Positions 61,304-64,000 of a stretch of DNA of 64,000 nucleotides are shown piece after piece (position 1 is the stretch's first letter; each line of letters starts with the position of its first letter). The DNA is taken from NCBI RefSeq assembly GCF_038595055.1, contig NZ_CP152002.1:3578501-3642500 (forward strand). The letters are read 5' to 3'. The translations under genes were made by a program, and so were the position numbers. The DNA is from Paenibacillus sp. FSL R7-0345. GTDB lineage: Bacteria; Bacillota; Bacilli; Paenibacillales; Paenibacillaceae. Under the pieces are notes generated by a model, which was not told the DNA's origin, did no database searches, and saw nothing but the letters and a program-made list of their open reading frames with translations.

Positions 61304-62466
61304 GGGGAGCTTTGGCTTGGCCCTTTATGAGATTATATTTATTGACACTTTTCTACTTCAGTTCAAATTCGATTCTGAATGTAATTATACCTTTAAAAGG
61401 TGAATCACTCGGTGCAAGCAACTCGACTATAGGTATAGTCATGGGAGCTTATTTGTTTACAACGATGTTCCTGCGGCCCTGGGCAGGTCAGGTCATCTAC
61501 CGGCAGGGCCCGGTAAAAATGCTGCGGATCATCCTAATCATCAACGCCCTGGCTTTGTCACTGTATACGATTACCGGTTTAGGCGGCTATTTCTTTGCAC
61601 GGATGCTGCAAGGGGTGTGCACAGCCTTTTTCTCCATGTCGCTGCAGCTTGGCATTATCGATTCGCTGCCTGAAAAAGACCGTTCGCAAGGCATATCCAT
61701 GTATTCGCTCTGTGCCTCAATGCCCGGGGTCATAGGACCGTTCTTGGCACTGAATATTTGGGAGTCTGGAAACATGAGTGTTTTTTCGATAACAATCATT
61801 AGCATGGCTGTACTTACCGGCGCTTTTGGCTTTAGTGCTACGATGGAAGCGCCAGATAAACGTCCATTGCCACAGCAAGCTGACAGGCAAGGTTCCTTCA
61901 GCCAGTTATTCACTAACCCCCACCTGTTTTTATGTAGCATACTGATGCTGGGATCATCTGTTATCTTCGGCGGAGTCACCACGTTTATTCCTTTGTACGC
62001 AGGACAGGTACAGCACGCCAGCGCAGCTCTCTATCTGATGTTGCAGGCGGGAACGATTGTAGCCGCAAGATTCTTTTTGCGCAAAAAAATACCTTCTGAC
62101 GGCAAATGGCATCCTGCCTTTATAAAAGCGGTCATTTTGGCCCTTACTGCTGCTTCCCTGTGTACCGGACTATCCGGTTATGGCGGATTTGTGGTATTCT
62201 ATTGCGGTGCATTGCTGATGGGATTGGCCCAAGCGATGCTGTATCCGACTTTAACAACCTACTTAACCTTCGCTCTCCCGGAGTCTAATCGCAATGTGCT
62301 GATCGGGCTGTTTATTGCTATGGCTGATCTGGGCGTATCGCTTGGTGGAGTATTGCTTGGTCCTGTTGCCGATTTGCTATCCTATTCCTGGATGTATATA
62401 CTTTGTGCCATGCTTGGATCAGGGTTGTTTCTTTTTATTTCCAGTCAACAGCTGAAACTGAAATGA
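61300..62466 (+). CDS. cntE: MFS exporter of the CntE (staphylopine export) type
   Basis: A 388-residue major facilitator with about twelve membrane segments. Motif-A-like LRPWAGQVIYRQGPVKMLR lies between segments 2 and 3, and FARMLQGVCTAFFSMSLQLG in segments 4-5. The start is GTG overlapping the cntF stop, with GGGGAG upstream. In S. aureus the exporter CntE follows the cnt ABC genes and expels newly made metallophore. Keeping an exporter after loss of the biosynthesis genes is odd: either the loss is recent, or synthesis genes lie elsewhere, or it exports something else. Confidence 0.85.
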   Translation: MRGALAWPFMRLYLLTLFYFSSNSILNVIIPLKGESLGASNSTIGIVMGAYLFTTMFLRPWAGQVIYRQGPVKMLRIILIINALALSLYTITGLGGYFFARMLQGVCTAFFSMSLQLGIIDSLPEKDRSQGISMYSLCASMPGVIGPFLALNIWESGNMSVFSITIISMAVLTGAFGFSATMEAPDKRPLPQQADRQGSFSQLFTNPHLFLCSILMLGSSVIFGGVTTFIPLYAGQVQHASAALYLMLQAGTIVAARFFLRKKIPSDGKWHPAFIKAVILALTAASLCTGLSGYGGFVVFYCGALLMGLAQAMLYPTLTTYLTFALPESNRNVLIGLFIAMADLGVSLGGVLLGPVADLLSYSWMYILCAMLGSGLFLFISSQQLKLK

Positions 62467-62477
62467 AGTTAAACGGA

Positions 62478-62520
62478 TTCAAAAACATGCGTATCGTTTT
62501 GCGTATGTTTTAGCATTTTT
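62478..62520 (+). terminator. Terminator after cntE
   Basis: ACATGCGT pairs imperfectly with GCGTATGT (G-T pairs), followed by TTTT and, after AGCA, T7. Confidence 0.65.
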
Positions 62521-62810
62521 TTAATAACGGTCAGTGAGGCAGAGGTGTTCTTAAAGTGAAAAGCTCGCACAGGAATTTCTATAGAACAGCCAAGAAAGCC
62601 GCCGTACAACAATAAAGTAACCCATGACAGGAACGGAGAGGCTTTGCACGGCAGCCGTAGCACAAATGAATCGCCACCCATTCTTAAGGTATTTCAGTTT
62701 TGCTGACATCAAGAAATACAAAAGAAATAGTATGAATAGTATGCAGTGTCTAAACTGTATCCTTTTTCTCTTTGTATAAACAGGATTATCGGCTATGTAC
62801 CAAATTTATA
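62521..62810. other. Stretch without a recognisable gene
   Basis: A 70-codon minus-strand frame (62469-62681) with one hydrophobic segment (FLSWVTLLLYGGFLGC) exists, but it overlaps the terminator and has no recognised family. Nothing else is apparent before the transposase remnant. Confidence 0.3.
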
Positions 62811-63458
62811 TCAATTTCCTTTGAGAAAAGCATAAAAAAAGCTATACATTACTAAATTAACGGAGAACATTATTTCAACACGCGTATATGGATGGTTGTT
62901 AATTCGCTTCATAAACTGACTCACATGAAGTCTAGTCTTATAGAATTTTTCAAAAAAGATGTTGTTCACTACGTCAGCTTTGAGCCATAGCCAAAGTCCT
63001 TCAACGGGGTTAAGGTTTGGGCTGTAAGGTGGTAGAAAGACAAGCTGCAGACGCGGATGCTCCTTTAGAAACAGTTGTAACTCGGTAGCGTGATGAATCC
63101 GACTGTTGTCCAAAATCAGAGCCATTTGGCAGAGTCCAGGTATAACGAGCCTCGAAACCCACATCGATAGGGGAATGCTGCTCCAGCATCGCGGCTAACT
63201 GATGACGCTGTTCTTCCGTAAGTTTTGTCGGTTGCCCGGGAGAATGCTCCATTTCTAAACCTGTGAGTCCTTGGGTCTGATAGGCTTGCCAATAAATACT
63301 GATTGTTTAGCGCGCACGACTAAGTAGCTCACCTATGTTCTCAAAGGTATGGCCTTCGAGAGAAGGCGAACCGCTAAATATCTTTCGTAAAGCCGTTTGT
63401 CTGAAGTTTGTTTCATCGCTGGATTCAATTGCTCAATCTCTTTGGCACTCATTTTCAT
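62811..63458 (-). pseudogene. IS630-family transposase remnant with internal deletion
   Basis: The minus strand begins MKMSAKEIEQLNPAMKQ at 63458 and runs through RLYERYLAVRLL. It then changes frame to GHTFENIGELLSRAR, where a TAA replaces a sense codon. It continues as TISIYWQAYQTQGLTGLEME to GFEARYTWTL. Near 63115 it jumps to the catalytic C-terminal part (ILDNSRIHHA, then FLPPYSPNLNPVEGLWLWLK), so the central DDE region is deleted. It ends at 62811. At least two frameshifts, one stop and one deletion show that it is dead. No terminal inverted repeats could be assigned. Confidence 0.88.
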
Positions 63459-63477
63459 CGCCGCCTCGAGTTTATTT

Positions 63478-63727
63478 ACTTAGGTATTACCCGATTTGGC
63501 GACGCGAAAATTATGTTAGTTTATTAATTACGTTCTATATAGATGAAATTCGATTGGGACCTAAATGGAAATGTCCACATCGAGATGGGCGCAAGAAAGA
63601 AGCGATTCAATCCATGAAATCTTATACACCTCAGAAAATTGCAATGCTCGTTATGAGTAACCCTGATGAAGAGAACTTAAAGCTACAAAAGTCAGTTGAT
63701 AAATATGTGAAAAGATTAAGTTTTTAA
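63478..63727 (+). CDS. Unidentified reading-frame tail
   Basis: An open frame ends at 63727 after about 80 residues rich in Lys and Arg (IDEIRLGPKWKCPHRDGRKK, VMSNPDEENLKLQKSVDKYV). Upstream the frame runs antisense through the transposase remnant, so the natural start is unknown; it may be the surviving end of a gene cut by the insertion. No family recognised. Confidence 0.3.
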
Positions 63728-63867
63728 AACCCGTCAATTTTCAAAAAGTGGTCATACAAAGACAGTGACCGTTTGAGGGTTTTACGAACAGATTGAAGCG
63801 GCAGTAAAAGTAATATGGTTTATCTTCATGTTTCATCGGATGATTTTCACCTTCTTTATATGCGCGC

Positions 63868-64000
63868 ATGGATTGGCTGATTTATTCGAGCTTAAGCAGC
63901 CATTTCACCTTTCTTATACCTTTGGCACTGTTAAGCATTCCATTGGCCATGCTAGTTTGGGATAATCCATCGGTTACAGCAGAAATAACAGCTGTCTGGC
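63868..64000 (+). CDS. Start of an unidentified membrane protein (cut by window end)
   Basis: The frame is open to the window end and encodes a strongly hydrophobic stretch (FTFLIPLALLSIPLAMLVW) after MDWLIYSSLSSH. There is no clear ribosome binding site at this ATG, and the frame is open back to a TGA near 63833. It could be the N-terminus or an internal part of a membrane protein. No family can be named. Confidence 0.3.
   Translation, partial: MDWLIYSSLSSHFTFLIPLALLSIPLAMLVWDNPSVTAEITAVW

Noticed and set aside
62469..62681. 70-codon minus-strand frame with a hydrophobic segment as a small membrane protein
   Set aside because: It overlaps the cntE terminator, has no ribosome binding site that I can see and no family resemblance.

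Overview
The window looks like a chromosome segment of a Paenibacillus-type bacterium (Bacillota, moderate GC, strong AGGAGG ribosome binding sites, YesMN-type two-component systems, many AraC regulators, CUT1 sugar ABC transporters without their own ATPase, an SLH-anchored surface enzyme). No rRNA, tRNA or CRISPR array was seen.

Region 1 (1-1880): the 3' end of a secreted 5'-nucleotidase/CpdB-type phosphohydrolase, then a two-gene unit (SAM methyltransferase, NAD(P)-binding NmrA-like protein) behind a good promoter with a palindrome over its -35 box.

Region 2 (1950-29100): a glucuronoarabinoxylan utilisation locus. Outside the cell, a GH30_8 glucuronoxylanase and a 2124-residue SLH-anchored GH30 protein with a CBM22-like module and three Fn3 domains cut xylan. 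A CUT1 ABC transporter (lipoprotein plus two permeases) imports the fragments. Inside, a GH67 alpha-glucuronidase, a GH8 reducing-end xylose-releasing exo-oligoxylanase and two GH43 enzymes finish the job. A YesM/YesN two-component pair and four AraC regulators are interspersed. A 30-bp motif placed identically before the transporter gene and before the SLH enzyme gene suggests one shared activator. Catabolite-repression (cre-like) sites lie at three promoters. A 658-residue six-hairpin-like protein of unknown function is flanked by two paralogous AraC genes.

Region 3 (30100-33830): a lactonase-like amidohydrolase, an aldo/keto reductase and a zinc alcohol dehydrogenase, fitting an oxidative aldose pathway (L-galactose is a candidate), followed by a truncated, nonsense-containing six-hairpin pseudogene.

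Region 4 (33807-45130): a self-contained catabolic cluster: PucR regulator, two cytosine-deaminase-family amidohydrolases, a CUT1 transporter, an ACMSD-type amidohydrolase and an urease with fused gamma-beta subunit plus alpha subunit, but no urease accessory genes. It is bounded on both sides by broken genes and may be an acquired island for a urea-releasing N-compound.

Region 5 (45200-53700): gene debris (HxlR regulator, F420-type oxidoreductase, GH20) between intact small redox/detoxification units (TetR/quinone reductase; TetR/SDR/old yellow enzyme; MarR/MFS with a double operator).

Region 6 (54000-62500): an HpaB-type monooxygenase, then a Zur-box promoter driving a cnt-type opine-metallophore transport and export operon (cntABCDFE) in which the biosynthesis genes survive only as fused fragments of cntL and cntM.

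Region 7 (62500-64000): a decayed IS630 transposase and unidentified partial reading frames.
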